Below are positions 41,870 to 57,506 of a DNA stretch of 64,000 bases, one piece after another. This DNA is from Morella rubra (Eukaryota > Streptophyta > Magnoliopsida > Fagales > Myricaceae): positions 269,501 to 333,500 of the forward strand of contig CM025851.1 in NCBI GenBank assembly GCA_003952965.2. The letters run 5' to 3'. How positions within the stretch are numbered: the stretch's first letter is position 1; the number at the start of each line of letters is the position of its first letter. Made by a program: the position numbers and the translations under genes. Under the pieces are notes generated by a model that worked only from the letters and a program-made list of their open reading frames with translations, did no database searches and had not been told where the DNA came from.

Positions 41870-44181
41870 CTAACAAAAAGAGAAGGCCTTTTATACCTAG
41901 TGAACAGAAAGAGAAGAACCCCTCCTATTTAAAGATTTTGTACTTTCCTCCCCTCGATTTTTCTAGTACTATAAATTATCCACATTGTTGAGTTGTTGCG
42001 TCGAGGGGGCCGTTTTAGCCAAATGGTACAAGACGGCAAGACCAAATTGATAGAAACGGTGGCAAATATCTTTTTTTTTTTTCTTTTCTTTTTTTGGAGT
42101 GATAGCAAACTGCAAATATCCCTTACACATGGACCAATAATACCAATATTCTTAAATATTAACCAGAATAAATGATGTGAAAAAAAAATACACGTAAGGG
42201 ATATTTAAATTACTCAGAACTTTATACCAAAGCAAGTTGGTATTATTTCAATAATCTTTGGACCAGGAATTTTTTTTTTTAAAATAAACAATTAGTCTTA
42301 CTGTTCTTTTGGGGCACTTCATTGGTGACATTTGATATCACTACACATGGCGTGACCTCAAACCTTAGGTCACTACCTATAAATTACCATCTGATATTAC
42401 TTAAAGCGTGTGGGTCTTGAAATAATGCGTAAGTGGTGTTTGATTGATAAAATATTGAGTTGTTGGAGTTGGTGAAAAAGTGAAAAGAGCAATGATTTGA
42501 ATGCATTTTTTTTTATATTTATTTAGTGTAAAAAATAATAATTTGACGTAGAGGAAGAGAATTTTAGAGAATTATTTTTATTGAGTTAAAAATTTTGAGA
42601 GTCCCAAACACCACTCACATGTTGTCATGAGGCTTGTTTGGAAATGGGTTTTGGTTTTGATTTTGGTTTTAGGTTTAAAATTTTAAGATTTAAATATTGT
42701 TTTGTTTGTAAGGTTTTGTTTGGTTGATTTTGATTATGATATTCAAAAAATAAAAAAAATCAGAAAAATATATAATTAAAAAATTAGAAAATCGTTTCAT
42801 AAATATAAAAATTATAAAATTATAAAAATAGATAAAATATCAAACTTATTAAATGTATTCTTTAAAAAAAATACAACTTAAAAATGGTGCAAAATTTATA
42901 AAACAAATAAAATTTTCCAAAAAAAAACTTAACAATAATTTGCAAATATAATCATTATCCAAACTATTACAAAAAACAATAAATAAAAAATAGATAAAAT
43001 AAAAAAAAATTATTAAAATAGTTTCAAAACTGTATAAATGTCTATAAAAGTTTTAAAAAATTTATGATATTCATTTAAATTTGGGGACATATAGAAAATA
43101 AAAACTAATTTACAACAGCCATAAATAAATTTATGAACTAAAAAATAACTAAATGTATAAAAATATTTTAAAAAATAAAATATACTTCCAGATTTATAAG
43201 CTAATTTTGGTCCTTTGGGGCGAGAAATAATGCCTGTTTGAGGCATCTCAGGGCTCCAAGGGATAGTTCTTTTGCTTCTGTGCTATATCTGAAATATTTT
43301 TCTTTTGTTGCTTTTTACTTTTTAAATGTTACAGATTTGTATTTGCTTAGTTATTTCCCCCAGTCGATTATTTTTTTCCTCCCTCGGTGCGTGAAATAGT
43401 AATTTAAGCTTGGTAATATTTAATGTGGTAAGCTAAAATTAGTTGTTAATTTAATTTTTATGAAAAAATTTTATTAGTTTCATATTTTATCTATTTTATA
43501 ATTTTTTATATTTATGAAACTATTTTATACTTATTTTTTAAATTATATATTTTCTTATTTTTTAAAATCATTTTTTATTTTTTAAATATCTTAATAACTA
43601 TAAATTAATATTATTTAATTTAACTGAAATATAAATCATTCCAAACCTTAATCAACCAAACAAACCCTTACAACAAAACAACATTTAAATCTAAAAATTT
43701 GAAATTTGAAAGTTAAACCCAAAACTAAAACCAAAACCAAAACCAAAACTAAAACCTCAACCCATTTCGGAAATGGATAGTATGAGCAAGCATATCTCGC
43801 ATCCACAGGGGAGCAACCCCAGTTTCATAGATTTGCTCAAAATACTCCCCCCATATGCCTCAGAAGGTTAATTGCTCGCAGGCGATAATGTAATGAAGGC
43901 GGACAGAGCCCGCGTAACAAAAAGACCAGAAACCATGCAATTCCAAACAAACGCAAAATCTATGCAAAAATGAAACGGGCCATGTTTTCATTTTTTGGAA
44001 TAAGCATAAAGCTACACAGAGCATATAGCTCAACGTAATTTGATTTTCATACACGAGATACACCGGTAACCAGAAAGTTCAACAGAAACAAAGGTCATTC
44101 TCGTTTGCGACATATCATTTTATTCCAGTATCAGACAGACTGCAAGGACATTTCCATAGAACCCCATCTTTCTCATTCGCT

Positions 44182-47114
44182 TCACTTGGATTCTTTCTCA
44201 TAGACTTCACTGGAATAATGCCAATCGATGACTTTCCATACGTTCTTTAGATAATCTGGTCTGACATTCTTGTACTGTAACATGAGCATAAAAAAACGTC
44301 AGATGCTACATATAGAGGCAAACATCACATGACTCATTACTGGATGATAACGCACCAGTCAACAGTTAAACGAGAGAAAAAGAAATTGTTTCAATGCTAG
44401 ACATCAAGCATTCTTTCGCAACATCTCTCAAGAGATACTTACCATTTGCAAACCATTTTCCTCCACAAAATATAGTAGCTAAAGGTAGAACGCATGTAAT
44501 GCAATTGATTTTTGTTATGCTGAACAAAGGCAACCTCATGTGCAAAGTCTCTTAAACCTCATCCACACCCCCCCACATTGTAAAAATACTCATTACCTAG
44601 AGGCTCATTAACCAGAGAAGAGGATTTCACACAACTAAAAGTTAATATATTCAAGATAATACTTATTTACAAAATACCGTTTCAATTCATCCTATTTCAT
44701 CAGATCTAGGATGTGATATGGTTCCAAAGGATGAAATGGACATGGACATGGACAGTTCCAATAAGATTGAATTAAAAATCCATTTTTTGATTTATTTCAT
44801 CTATTTCGTGACTGGAACAGGGGGGATACACGTTACACCACGATTTTGAATCAGAAGAGAGATTTCAAGAAATGGCGGATCTATTCACATCTGCCCGTAT
44901 ACGATTTTCTGTCAAATTAAGGTCCAAAGGGAAAATGGCCAGACTACAATGGTAGAAAAAAAGATTATAAAGTGCCATTATGAACACTGTGCTTGTGCAA
45001 GATCCTGGCCATCATGTAGAAGGGGGAGTTAATCTCTTCAAAACCTGACAGAGTATCAATTTCTATTTTCAAACATCAAGAAGCCACCTTAGAGTAATTT
45101 ACCTGTAAGTAGTACGCATGCTCCCAAACATCAATACCGAGCAAAGGAACTAAATGTGGGCCTTTAGTTACCAGAGGGTCCTGAACAAAACATAAAAGGG
45201 AACATAAAAGCAATTAGACAAGTTTTGGCACATATTTGTATAAAGGGTAGACAAACCATTTACAAAAGCAATTTAAGCACTATCTTTAACATCCATGTTT
45301 TCAAAAGACAGGAATTCTTGATGATTGCAGAACTCCTAAAATGAGGATTAAGATAGTAGTATACATCCAGCGTAAGTCTTGTTCTATTCGTAACCAAAGT
45401 TAAGATTGAAACCAAGGCCAGACAGTAGCGAAGTTAAGCAGCCAAGTGTTCTTAAGCCAAAATAATCACTCCAAAGAATGGGGTGAGAATGAACTCCAAC
45501 ACTTGACCTTCTCAGGCAAAACACGTAAATTGTTATGAAACAAACCTATTGCCATATTACTCTCTGATTGGATATGCTTAAAATTTTACCTGATTTGCGG
45601 TTGTTTCAACCACAAGCTTCTTCAACTCCTTGTCCAGACCAAGCCACTGCCAAGAGAGAAACAAGTTAAAGAACCACAAAGAGTGAGCATTGACTGAATG
45701 GACCAGCCAATGACCAGGGACATAAAATGGATGCTAGAAATTTCACAAGCTGCAAAACCTACCACCCATCCCGAGCCCTGTAAAGCAGCACCTTCTAAGT
45801 TCATTTTTTGCACGAGTGTCTCCAGCGAACCAAAATGAGTGTCAATAGCCCAACCGAGGGAACCCTTCGGGGGCTCACCACCCCCTTCCTGCAATATTTA
45901 AAGCATTGGTAAAACAAGCTTCTTAAAGGAAATCAAAGAAAACAACAATGACTTCAAAAAAGAGCTAAACAATATGAACTTACACGAATGGGAGCGAGAT
46001 TCTTCCAGAAAATTGAATGATTGATGTGACCTGTAAGAAAAATAGTTTCATAATGTTAAAAAAAAATCGCAGCATGATTGAAAACAACAACAACAACAAA
46101 GATGAATCTTTTTCCTGAGGTTAAAAAGATAAATGGACATAATGAATGACAACCAGCAAAAAAGTCAGAAAAATAAATTCGTCAGGTAAAACCAAAAAAG
46201 GAACACCAACGAGGATCATCTAAGGTCATGAAAATGGCTAAAAACAAGCAGGGGGTATGTGGCAGTGAAACTCTTATAGTGGTATAATTGCCATACTTGA
46301 GATACAAAAAACAGAAGGATGCAGCAAAAGCTATCCCCTGGAAAGATTTCGGTCATTGATTAGAGTAAGTCATGTCGAACACTATAGCAACCATGTTTAT
46401 GAGACGCCACTTCACAGTCATCGCTAATTCTACCCAGGAATTATGAAAATCCATAACCCATTTTCCCGAAGGATAAAGACAGTCAGTTCAACAACTTCAA
46501 GATTCGGGATACCTGTCCCATTTTATGAGGACGACCCGAGTCTCACAAAACTCTATGGAGTACTACAATCTTCCAGCATACAAACTTACTTCACTGTTTC
46601 GCAACCCGATTCTAACAAAAAATATATCATAACTTTGAAACAGGCCGAAACCAATTAAAGTTGAACCAACATAAATATGCAATCCGATTTTGTTCCTATC
46701 ATTCATCATAAAGAGAAGAACTTCCCATTACTAGTAGATTAGCTTAGATAAGAGCGGAACAAATATAAATAACAAATTTCCATATCGCACTCAAACAAAT
46801 AAGCAACAGCGAGAGAGAGAGAGATAAAGAATTCGACCTCCGCCATTAAACTTGATGGCGCTCTGCAATTTGACCACGGCGGTGGAGTCACCTTTGGCCA
46901 TGGCTTCGTCGAGCTGTTCGAGAGCCTTGTTGAAGTTTGTAATGTAAGCCTGGTGGTGCTTTTGGTGGTGGAGCTGCATGATCTCGCCGCTGATGACGGG
47001 CTCGAGGGCACCGTAGTCGTAAGGAAGATCGGGCAGGGAGAAGGTCTGCAGCCCTCGAAGCTGAGGGAGGCGAAGCCCTAGGGTTTTCCTGGTCAAAAGG
47101 GGTCGGAGCGCCAT
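44182..47114 (-). CDS. Mitochondrial MnSOD, copy a of second unit
   Basis: Second copy of 6232-9164, with exons 46838-47114, 45984-46030, 45763-45888, 45590-45646, 45103-45180 and 44182-44274. It encodes the same 225-residue protein with all four metal ligands. It lies about 6 kb to the right of MnSOD-b exon 2 without any intervening gap, so the order pseudogene b, RPS26-a, intact a is supported by continuous sequence here. Confidence 0.94.
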
Positions 47115-49178
47115 GTTGAAAAAAGGTGTGGAGATCCTGCAGAGAGCAGAGAGTAGTGAGAGAATGAGAACGGGAGTGGCAGATGATAGAGCGAGCAGCG
47201 GGTTTATAGTATACAGCCAATGCCCAATGGAATAACCCAAACAATAAAAAACGAAAAGCGTGACTAGTGTTACACTTGTGATATTAATGTATAAATTTTA
47301 ACGAATACACTGCTTAATTCTTCTGTTTATCAAAATTAATCGACAAAAAAACCGACATGAAATGAGGGTCTGTGTCTCTATATTTGAGGTCAAATAATCT
47401 ATCTCGACTCTTATTCTTGTTGATGGGCTCTTTTTTAGCGGACATGTTAATGGATTAATTTTTAGAAGACCGAAAGATTTATATGTATACATACACCCAT
47501 AAGTTGAAAATTATACATAAAACCTAATTTGTTAAAAATAACTACCAAACTTTTTTTTTCTGCGTAACTACTGCACGGTACTATAATTAAGCCAAAAAAA
47601 TAAAATATTGAGGAGTCCTAATCAAGGTATTTATTTGGCTGCAAAAGACTGAAAGAGAGAGAAAACTGCGGTTTATCAAAATCTGGGTGCGGAATTCAGA
47701 AATGCGACCACGGTATAAGGACACATGCGTCTTTTCGAGTCACAATGTCATGATAACTGATAGTCTAGTTGTAGTTGTTACAAAGTACATTTATTTATAT
47801 CTAAACTATTCGTCGCTCTTTGAAACCTCAATTTCTCTCACATTTTATATTCTGTTGCTAAATTTTTTTTCTAGAAAATCTCACCCAAAGATTTCATCTA
47901 TCATTTTACTTGTTTTGTTTTACGTGGAAGACTGCTCTTTCTTAGGTTGGATTTGTTGTCTGAGAGATGAGTCATGTTTGGATTGTTTTAAAAATAATTT
48001 AAAAAATTTCTCACTATTAATTTTTCATCAATTCTAATATCTTTTCATCAATCTTAATAATTTTTTATAAATTTGAACAATTTTTAATATATTTTATACT
48101 AATTTAAAAAAAATCTATACTATTTTTAAAAAAATACAAACACAAAAAATTATTCTAAAATCTAAACGAAACGCAGCCGAAAAATTGTGTTTCGGTGGTT
48201 ATTAGTTTTCTGGTCTTTTTTCCGACAGGTCACAAAGCCCGGTGAAGAGAGAATGGGAGAGAGAAAAAATACAGAAAGAGTGCTCGTCGAATATTCCTCG
48301 AAGATGTTCTACAGTCAAATGTGACTGGGCTTTATTTGATTTCCCGAAAGCCCATCTTTTGATTGTTTGTCAAAATCTCGCTCAGCCCAGAGCTCAGATT
48401 TAAGGAGAAACGGCATGTAGCCCGCCTGAGATCATAGAAAAGCCTAATCTCTAAACGGAGTGAGAGTAGGCCCAAAACTTGGCGCACGCGTTCAAATATT
48501 TTACTTGCATCGTTAAGCTTCCACGGGACACTTAAAATTTAAAAAGATTTCGTTTGATCATAGGTTGCTGGCTGCAGGGATGCAGAATTTAGTACATTTT
48601 TCTAATTTGAACAATGGAATCAAAGAGAATATACCAAGCCTCTGCCATCTATTCGAGCATTATTATTAGTATTATTATTATTAGATTGAATCTAAAGGAT
48701 AAGTATGCATAGCCACTTGATTTTACCAAGTGTTAAAAAATATGTTATTTTATCTGTCTACGCCAAAGTTCGAAGAAAGCTACCCACTTGACTTTTCTTT
48801 ATGTGTATATCTCCTCTTTTGTTTTCGTTCCCCAATGCCTTGTGCTCCCCTACTTCAATCTTTCTCAATTAGGACTCCCAACGTTTGCATTTACGAGAAG
48901 TAAATGAGAAGTTGTGATTCGCTATCATCCATGGAGACAATGCTGATTCGAGAACATTAGGATTGCTTTTGAATGGAATCTACCTCTGACAAGCATGTGC
49001 AAATATACCTAGTATGTCCTCGTACAATATAGGACGTAGAAGCAGAGTAGACCTCACTTTTTATATTTGTGCATCCCCACTACTCCCTTCACCCGGCATT
49101 AGTTTGGGCAATCCGCCATTCCGGTCTTTGCCGTGCCAGAGAAGTGTAGTTGTCTCTTTCACAGAAACATCTTTCGAA

Positions 49179-52100
49179 ATGTGCAACTCAACCGAATCCC
49201 AGGCAGTCTCACAGAGTAATCTTTCAAACAATGGGAGTGATGTTAGGGGAAGAGCGGAAGGAAGAAAGTACACTAATGGAATGTTTTGGAAGCAGGTGGT
49301 GACGATCAAGGTACGACTTCCGCTCCACTTTACTTGCAAGTTCGCCACCTTTTTGCATGTTTTTCTCCATGCGCGTTCCCAGACTACAATTTAGTCAAGC
49401 ACAATGGGCGGTGATACTGCCAACAAAGCCATTTTCGTGAATAGTGTGACTTTTGGTGGTATGTATTCCTTCTCAAGTCAAGGGAATGGCATACGGGCAA
49501 ATACACTGTTGGGTAGAAGCTGTTTGAGATAAGGAAATGAACATGGTTTGACATTTCAATTTATCACTACTTGGGAGCAACAGAGATAAATTGCCACTAA
49601 GGGCAACAGCATGATGAAGAACAAACCAGATTTTCACACACGCGCATGCACATAAATCTACCTGAAAAACAAGTATCCCTGCACTTGGAAAAGTGTAAAA
49701 TTTCTCAATCTGCACCATTAGGCTCACCGTGATTTTTCGTGATCATGTTGAAATAAGGCACGTACCAGAAGAGGGGTGATAGAGTTGGAAAACCTTAAAC
49801 TTCTCCAGCTATTAGCAAGAATAACCCTCTCCTCGAGGACCACCACTGGGATTTTATTACGAGAACCAAATATAAGCTCCTCTTAATGAGCACTTATTCA
49901 CAGGGGGAAAAGCATCTTTATCTCCTACGCCAAATGTTTTTCTATTCAGGCCTGGGGATTGCGATACAATTTGGGCACTGTTTTATTTCCCTGGTCTGGG
50001 AATCCCTAAACCCAAAGGTGGTTTTGCTCCCTCTAAGCAGGATTCTCCCCCTCTAGCATCGCAACTACCGAGCAATTCCTTACTAGATTTTCAGCACGAG
50101 TGTAGCAGGGACCACTAGGTATCTAGCAAACGCAACTAGGGTATCTCTCACTTCTCACCATGTTCTTTTTTCAATAATATGTGAAACAATAACCATAAGT
50201 CCTACTATCCATGCCATCTTATTTGATGTGACCTACCGTGTTAACAGCCTCTTCCCACAGAATGATGGTTAAAGGATACTAAATAGACGGAGATTAAAAT
50301 TCCATTTCCCCCTATGCAAGGAGAATCAAACTGGAGTACCATAAAAGGTGTTCAGGATTGGAAATTGAGACCAAAACAAGCATTACCCCTCGTTCATCTC
50401 CCTATTAAAATTTGTCTTCCACATTTGTACTGTAGGAACTGGAGACAACCCAAATGATGTAGCACCATTTGGAGTCCAGAATTATAGATCCAATTTGCAC
50501 ATAGCATTATGACAAAAGGCCAAGTCTAGAATTAGCAATCATCATAGGACCAAAACTCAAATCTTACCAGATTCAACTAGAAATGAAGTCAGTTATAGGA
50601 TGGACCACCTTATCGCAAAGTTACATGGATGCATCTATGGAATTTCCACTAAACCCTTCCAACTTGAAGGAACTACTCAAAAATAAGCTCAATAACTCCT
50701 TTGACAACAGTCCTCAAGCAACAACGATTTCCTCATGCCAAGCATCAAGGGGATCGAATTATAAAGGTCTAACAAGCACAAAGCAGTCGTATCAAAGCCT
50801 AACAAAAACTGATTAACATGTCATCCAAACCCACCTATAACTTTGAGGAAGAAATAATCCACAAAAAATCACCAGCGTCCAAACTAATTGACATATGACA
50901 TATTAGACTGTCAATAGAATATATGGAAACAACAGGGAGCTGCTGCCCAGACTAATTAGTTTAATTCCATAATCCACCTAGTTTCTTATGGTAGGATTCG
51001 CACACTTTATATCGATGCACTGTCGGGAACTATACTCATGATTTGTGAAAGTCATAAGTGGAAAATAGCAAGTTGGCAAAGAGGGAAAGTAGGAATAAAG
51101 GAGATGCAATTACAAAAATGTGAAATTTAGGACAATTAATGGAAAAAATATCCCAATCACTTACTTGTGACCAGGTTCGCAAATATATATGTCTTTCCTA
51201 ACCGATGAAGCAAAATTAATTTCATCTCATCAAAAGCTTGGCTAGAATGCATTGACACCGTCACGAATTTCGAGGCCAATAAGTAAATTCCAACTACCCA
51301 CATTTGTCCACTTCTGCAACTGCCTACCACGTGCATTGCATTGTGCTTCTCCATTCATAATACTGAGCCAATTTGGCTACGAAAACTCTTATGTATTTAG
51401 TGGCTCGGCACTGGAGTACATTGACTTTCGGAAGGGTATTTCAAGGTTCTCATGTTATGGGCAACAATGGTCTAGTAAGAAAACTCGAGTTCCTTCAAGA
51501 TAGCAGAAAGCTTGTGCATCCCACCAGCAGGCAAATCTGACAAACATCGCCAATTCTTCTGTGCAGTTATCTGTTCTCTTAGCACTATGGTATATCAATT
51601 TCAAACAGAAACTTTACAAGCCCTCATATTTTGCAAGCTTGCATGCCCCGTAGTAATATCTATATCTGTGCAGTTATCTGTTCCAAATGTGCTCACATAT
51701 CTATATTGGTGAATTCTTTATACTCTGCATGACTTAATGCAGGTAGCAGAGGAGCTGATATCACTTTGCAAACTTGCATGCCCCATAGTAGCATCAAGCC
51801 TGCTTTTATACTCCAAGATGATTGTCTCTATGCTCTTCTTGGGACATCTTGGGAACACTGAGTTAGCTGGGGGATCACTTTCAATTGGATTTGCAAATAT
51901 TACAGGATACTCTGTTCTGAAAGGCCTCGCTATGGGAATGGAACCAATATGCTGCCAAGCTTATGGAGCTAAAAAAGGGGACGTTCTCTGCCAAACATAC
52001 AGAAGGACTGTCTGTCTCCTTTTTCTCGCAGCCATTCCAATTTCTCTATTGTGGTTAAACATGGAGCCCATCCTTCTATGGCTAGGTCAGGAGCAAACGA

Positions 52101-53131
52101 TTACATCCATGGCCAAGGTTTATATAACATATTCCCTTCCAGATTTGCTAGTCCATGTCCTCCTCCATCCCTTAAGGATTTTCCTAAGGACCCAGAGTCT
52201 AACCAAACCCCTAACTATATCTGCTGTTTGTGCAATGATTCTCCACCTTCCCATCAACTACTGCCTTGTTGTATATTTGAATATGGGGATGAGGGGTGTT
52301 GCTCTAGCCTCAGCCTGGACTACCTTAAACTTGTACTTGGGTTTGCTAGTATACCTTTTCCAATCAAGGACAGCACTAAAACCATGGGATGGGAAAGCAA
52401 AACATGCATGCACTCAGGGCTGGCAACAGTTGCTTGCCCTTGCAGTTCCAAGCGTACTCTCTGTCTGTTTGGAGTGGTGGTGGTATGAAATAATGCTGCT
52501 ACTGTGCGGCTTACTCAGCGATCCACAGGCAAGTGTGGCTGCAATGGGAATCCTCATACAAACAACTGGATTGCTTTATGTGTTTCCGCACTCCCTTAGC
52601 TTGGGCTTATCAACGCGTGTTGGCCAAGAGTTGGGAGCTGGGCAGCCTGCACGGGCTCAACAAACAACCATAATTGGACTCATGGTGGCGGCTGTGTGTA
52701 GCATACTGGCTTTTGCTTTCACAATTGCCGTGCGAGATGGATGGGGCAAGCTCTTTACATGTGAACCACAAGTGCTGGCTTTGACATCGATTGCCCTCCC
52801 CATATTAGGATTTTGTGAGCTAGGAAATTGTCCCCAGACAGCTGCATGTGGAATCCTCATAGGCTCTGCAAGGGCTAAGGTGGGTGCTTGTATCAATTTT
52901 GGCTCCTTCTACCTAATTGGTTTGCCAGTTGCAGTTCTCATGAGTTTTAGACTCAGGATGGGCTTTATAGGGTTGTGGTGTGGTCTTGCTGCAGCTCAGA
53001 TTTCATGTATGTGCATGATGATCTATACATTGGTTTCAACTGATTGGAAGCACGAAGTTAAAAGGGCTAAGGAACTGACTCAGGCCACTGAAAGTGACAA
53101 CAATGATTTGGAAGCCGACCTCCTTAGCTGA
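49179..53131 (+). CDS. MATE efflux transporter (DTX type), second unit
   Basis: Second copy of 11229-15181. The proposed first exon is 49179-49310 and the main exon 51743-53131 (alternative start at 51737). The protein is the same as in the first unit, with no base differences noticed. The same caution on exon 1 applies. Confidence 0.83.
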
Positions 53132-53778
53132 TTTCCTTTCTGTAGAAGTTGGTAAAATAAAGTCCTTGTACCATGATATAAGATAGACTTCATAGTGGCA
53201 TAAACAGCCTCTTTGCATCACCTCCCCCCTTTCCCTTTTCTTATCTCTTTCTACTTTATTATCAGATTTTGTACTAGAAGAGAACAAAAGGATGCTAAAG
53301 AGAGTAAGATAGGTTGGGAACACGACCAAAAGAATAAAAATGGGACCAAATCCCAAGCGTGGGAGAAGGCTACCTTCAATTTCTTAGCACAAAGGCCCAA
53401 GTGGCCTTCTATGGACCCAGCAAGACAATTCAAACATCCTGACACATAAATCAAGACTACTAAACGACCCAACTTAAAATTGTATAGCATTAAAGAAACG
53501 CTGCACATTCTATTTGTCGTATATACAAGTTCATAAAAATGATTACAAAGCTGAAACATCTGTTTCCCAGGAAAACAACAACACCACACTATAGGCATTC
53601 CTCATTTTGAGCTAATTGTTGTGATACCAATGTGATATAATGCTAAATCACACTAAAAGGAGATGAAGGCTCACCCGTGTGCAATTTTGAGGTGCAAGAC
53701 ATGGATCTTTTTATAGCCATCGATATTGTCGTTGCTCTCACAGTTGCATCTGCTTCTCTTATGCATATGAAAAATCCT

Positions 53779-56700
53779 TCACGCATCTAAATCTTTGTTT
53801 GAATTCCATACAGGGTGCTTTGGTACAACCTCGTCAACCAATCCCCCTTTTCCATTTTCTGCACTCAGCAGAGGATCAGATTCACCTTCCACCACCTGGC
53901 ATTATTAAGAACATAAAGAAAAAGAGTTCACTAAGCATGTCTGCACACATTTTAGCAAATCAATGGTGAAATGTCAGGGAAGTAGATCATGCAGTATTCT
54001 GAGAATAAGTCAAAAGAAGTGGCCAGGACCTGAAATGACTGTGCTGCTGCCTCGGTGGTCTTTTGCTGACTCTCACGAGAGAAGAAATAAGAATATAGAA
54101 CCATCCCAATTAATGCAATAAAAATCCCCAAAATATTCCTCCAGCTAAATGGATCATGAAGTAAGACATAACCAAATGCCAACACCAGGCATGTCTTCAG
54201 ATGTCCAAGAACCTGATAGGTGACTGGGGATGTCTTTCCAATTACAAGAAATGTGCTAAAATTCACAGATACAGATATTAGGCAGGATAGAATGATGAAA
54301 ACCTGTAATAGAGAGAAAGTGAATAGTATTGGTAATAATTCCAAAATATGAACAAATTGGAGGGAAAAAAGTTGGCTGTGTCATAAAGCTTTTAGTTCTC
54401 ACCAGTACTTGAGTTGTGTATTTGAAAGCAAATACATTTTGATCAGTCAAAAACCCGTCCAAAAATGGGCCAGATATCAACAAGGTGACTGCTTGATATG
54501 GACAAGATTGATATAGAAGTTGGGTTGAAGAAACCTTGAAATTCTTCTGGATGGTATTAGTCATCTGAAATGAATTAGTTAAGATCTTAAACAAGACAAA
54601 AGTGATAGAACTGTTGTTCATGCAAGAGGAATTCTAGTCAAGATTAAGATACCACAACATCAACTCCTGTCCTCAAAAGATAGGATTCTCCTTAATTGAA
54701 AATCTATACTCGCCACCCTTTACGATTTTTTGGTTAAGGTAGTTTCATTGAGGATACGATTTGAGCAACACAGGTTGTAACAATCGCAAGGAGGGATAAG
54801 ACAGAGCCCAGAGCATTGAGTTGCAAATCGGTGACTGTTGCTATCCCAACTCCTAGAAGGAGGATAATGAGTGAAAGCTGAATAGTCCTACTGCAATAAG
54901 AAGGACACAAAGAATGTATTAGTACATTCTTTTTTTCTTTTTTTATAAGTATGTATTAGTACATTCTTTGATCATTGAAGAAACCAAAATGCATATGAAA
55001 TGGTTCAGACATGAGGTACAGGTATGAGGACTTAATAAATTTATGCTCTTAGTAATAGAATGATAGGGAGGAGCTTGAAGCATTAAGGTGGATATGTATA
55101 ACATCCGCAATCATGATATTTTTAACAAGGCTATGAACACCTAATGCAAGAGTCCTAGTATAGATAGTATCCACACAATGTTTGCAATCTGTGAGCGAAA
55201 AAGACTGATCATCACAACTGAAAGAAATCTCATTCAGGTAAAGGATCACAAAGACAAAAGTGACCAAACCACAAGTGAGTCGAGGTACAAGAAAAGACAT
55301 GACGTCATATGATGGCATGGCACTAGATATCATTAAATGCAAAAGAAGGCTTTAAATGAGAAGAGGTATACAAAAAGACATGATGCTCTATAATGGCATG
55401 ACACTCCATAGCATTAAATGCAAAGATGGATTTAATAGAATACAGGAGGTAGTTGGTAATCATGTATTGTGACTCCCAAAAACTAGAGAAGGGGTAAAGG
55501 TAAAAATATTGGACGGCCAGATATCATAGTAATAAGTTTCAGCCCAAATAAAGGAATAACCTTCTTTCTAACAACATGCAATCATAGAGCAGAGTTGAAC
55601 ATGCTGTTATGTCTGATTCAAGGGGGATCCCATTGAGTTCTTACATTTTCATGTTCAACAAAAAATAATTAAAACTATCGGTCGTATTACCACCGAAGAT
55701 AACTTTGACATGCACTAAAAAGAACAAAACCAAAAACGAAAAGAAGTACCACATTTCCACCAAAGACAAATACTATTGTACTGCCGACAACATTGGAATA
55801 ATACAACGCTTCACAACAATCTCAAAACTTTTTTTTTTTTGATGGATTTTTGTTCATTGGCACCTCAAAACTTCAGAGATTTGAATAAAAAGGTGCAAGT
55901 AAGAATATATTTCTAAGTGCATTCTATATAATAACAACTGAAAAGTTGAAAAATGACACATGTTCGGGTGCTTCAAAAAGCTCATCACTATTGGTTTTCA
56001 AAACCATTCCTTGGGATGTCCAACCATAAACGGGAGACTGATGAAATTTGAGAACTTTGGAGAGCACCAAGGTTACTACTACCAAGTACACTATCCTAAT
56101 AAAGGAAGCCAATGAAGGGAATTGTGGGTTGAAGTGAAGATAATGGACATCGCCTTCACTATAGCCAATTTATGATTAACTAATAAGTTATTAGATAAGG
56201 AAGGGCACATCAGTGTGTCGGCATCTTAGTCACAGGAGGGTAAAAAGTTTCTCTAGAGAAACCTGAATGTCTTCCCAAGGAAAAGGGTCTCCAAGAGTAC
56301 GGTACAAGGGATGATTGCCAGCTTGGTCATCTGTAATGGAAAAATCAACGGAGTCCTTCAGAATCAGAGTCTTGAGAAAAATGATGAAAACATAGTATAT
56401 GTACACTGCTATTTGAACTAGAGTTACAAATAACAGTGGTACCTGATAGAACCCAACCGAATTGAAACCCAGGCTCAAATTCAAAAGTCCAATGGAGATC
56501 CCATTTAGAATGCCAAAGCCCAATACAGCTTTCCGATCAAAAGGTTTGTGTTCAAATAATTTCATCTTTAACGCCACATGAAGTGAGCAAAAGGTGACTA
56601 GAAGATGCCAGCTTGTCAAAGTTGTAGCTGCAAAATATGAGAGGATCAAGATCTTACCACAAAGTAAATATTTGGTCTAACACGCATCATCTCAGCCATG

Positions 56701-57506
56701 ATATCTTATCAGAATGAGTCTAAATCTTCCCAATCATTTTCCTGGAATGAACAATCTAGGTGTGGGCTTTACATCATAGGTGGGAAAAGTCAAACGGAAG
56801 TTCCAAGAGCTCATGTGCTCCTAGCAACACCTGTAGGCAACCGCCTATATGATCACTGAGTAGTTGTTCAGCGGTATTACGGCATTGCCAAGTCGCAGGC
56901 CCACTATCCCCATGTTTGGCCTTGAGGCAGGCATCAGGTGATCTAGAACAGCATAGTGACAACATAAATTCATGGGCGAGGAGGTATTGCAGCAATTTAA
57001 ATTGGCCCCTTTCATTAGAACATAAAGGGCTGGCAACTTCATCAACCCACTTAGAGCCTTAACAAAGTATCAATAAAGAAGCAAACCCAATACAGCCACA
57101 AACTTTGGAATGAAATATACCATATTTGCCCGCTATAATCCATGAACACGTTGTCACTTGGCAAATAATTAAGAACTGTTTACAACCAGGGTACAAACAA
57201 AGGAGCAAACCTAAAAAGCCACAATCTTATTAAAGAAATATGCAGCTATATATATCGACTATAATCCATTAAAAGGTTATGACTTGGCAAAGAATTTAAA
57301 ACATCAGACATACCCAAAACAAGAAATCATTGATACCATGTTTGACCAAAACATTTAGAGAGAGGGCGCACAATGTGAAACATACCGAAATGGAAACCTA
57401 ATGAGCTGATTAAAGCCTTGTTGCAGATCACAATGGACACGGACGAAACTACCGACAGAGTCAACGCCCCGACTGTGCCCAGCTGAAACCGCTCACCTTC
57501 ACCCAT
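53779..57506 (-). CDS. Nucleotide-sugar transporter, UXT type, second unit
   Basis: Second copy of 15829-19556. Exons are 57386-57506, 56443-56627, 56263-56330, 54758-54890, 54403-54564, 54030-54302 and 53779-53895, encoding the same 352-residue KT-family protein. Both retroposon tails of intron 3 are carried along (54914-54969 and 55821-55873). Confidence 0.92.
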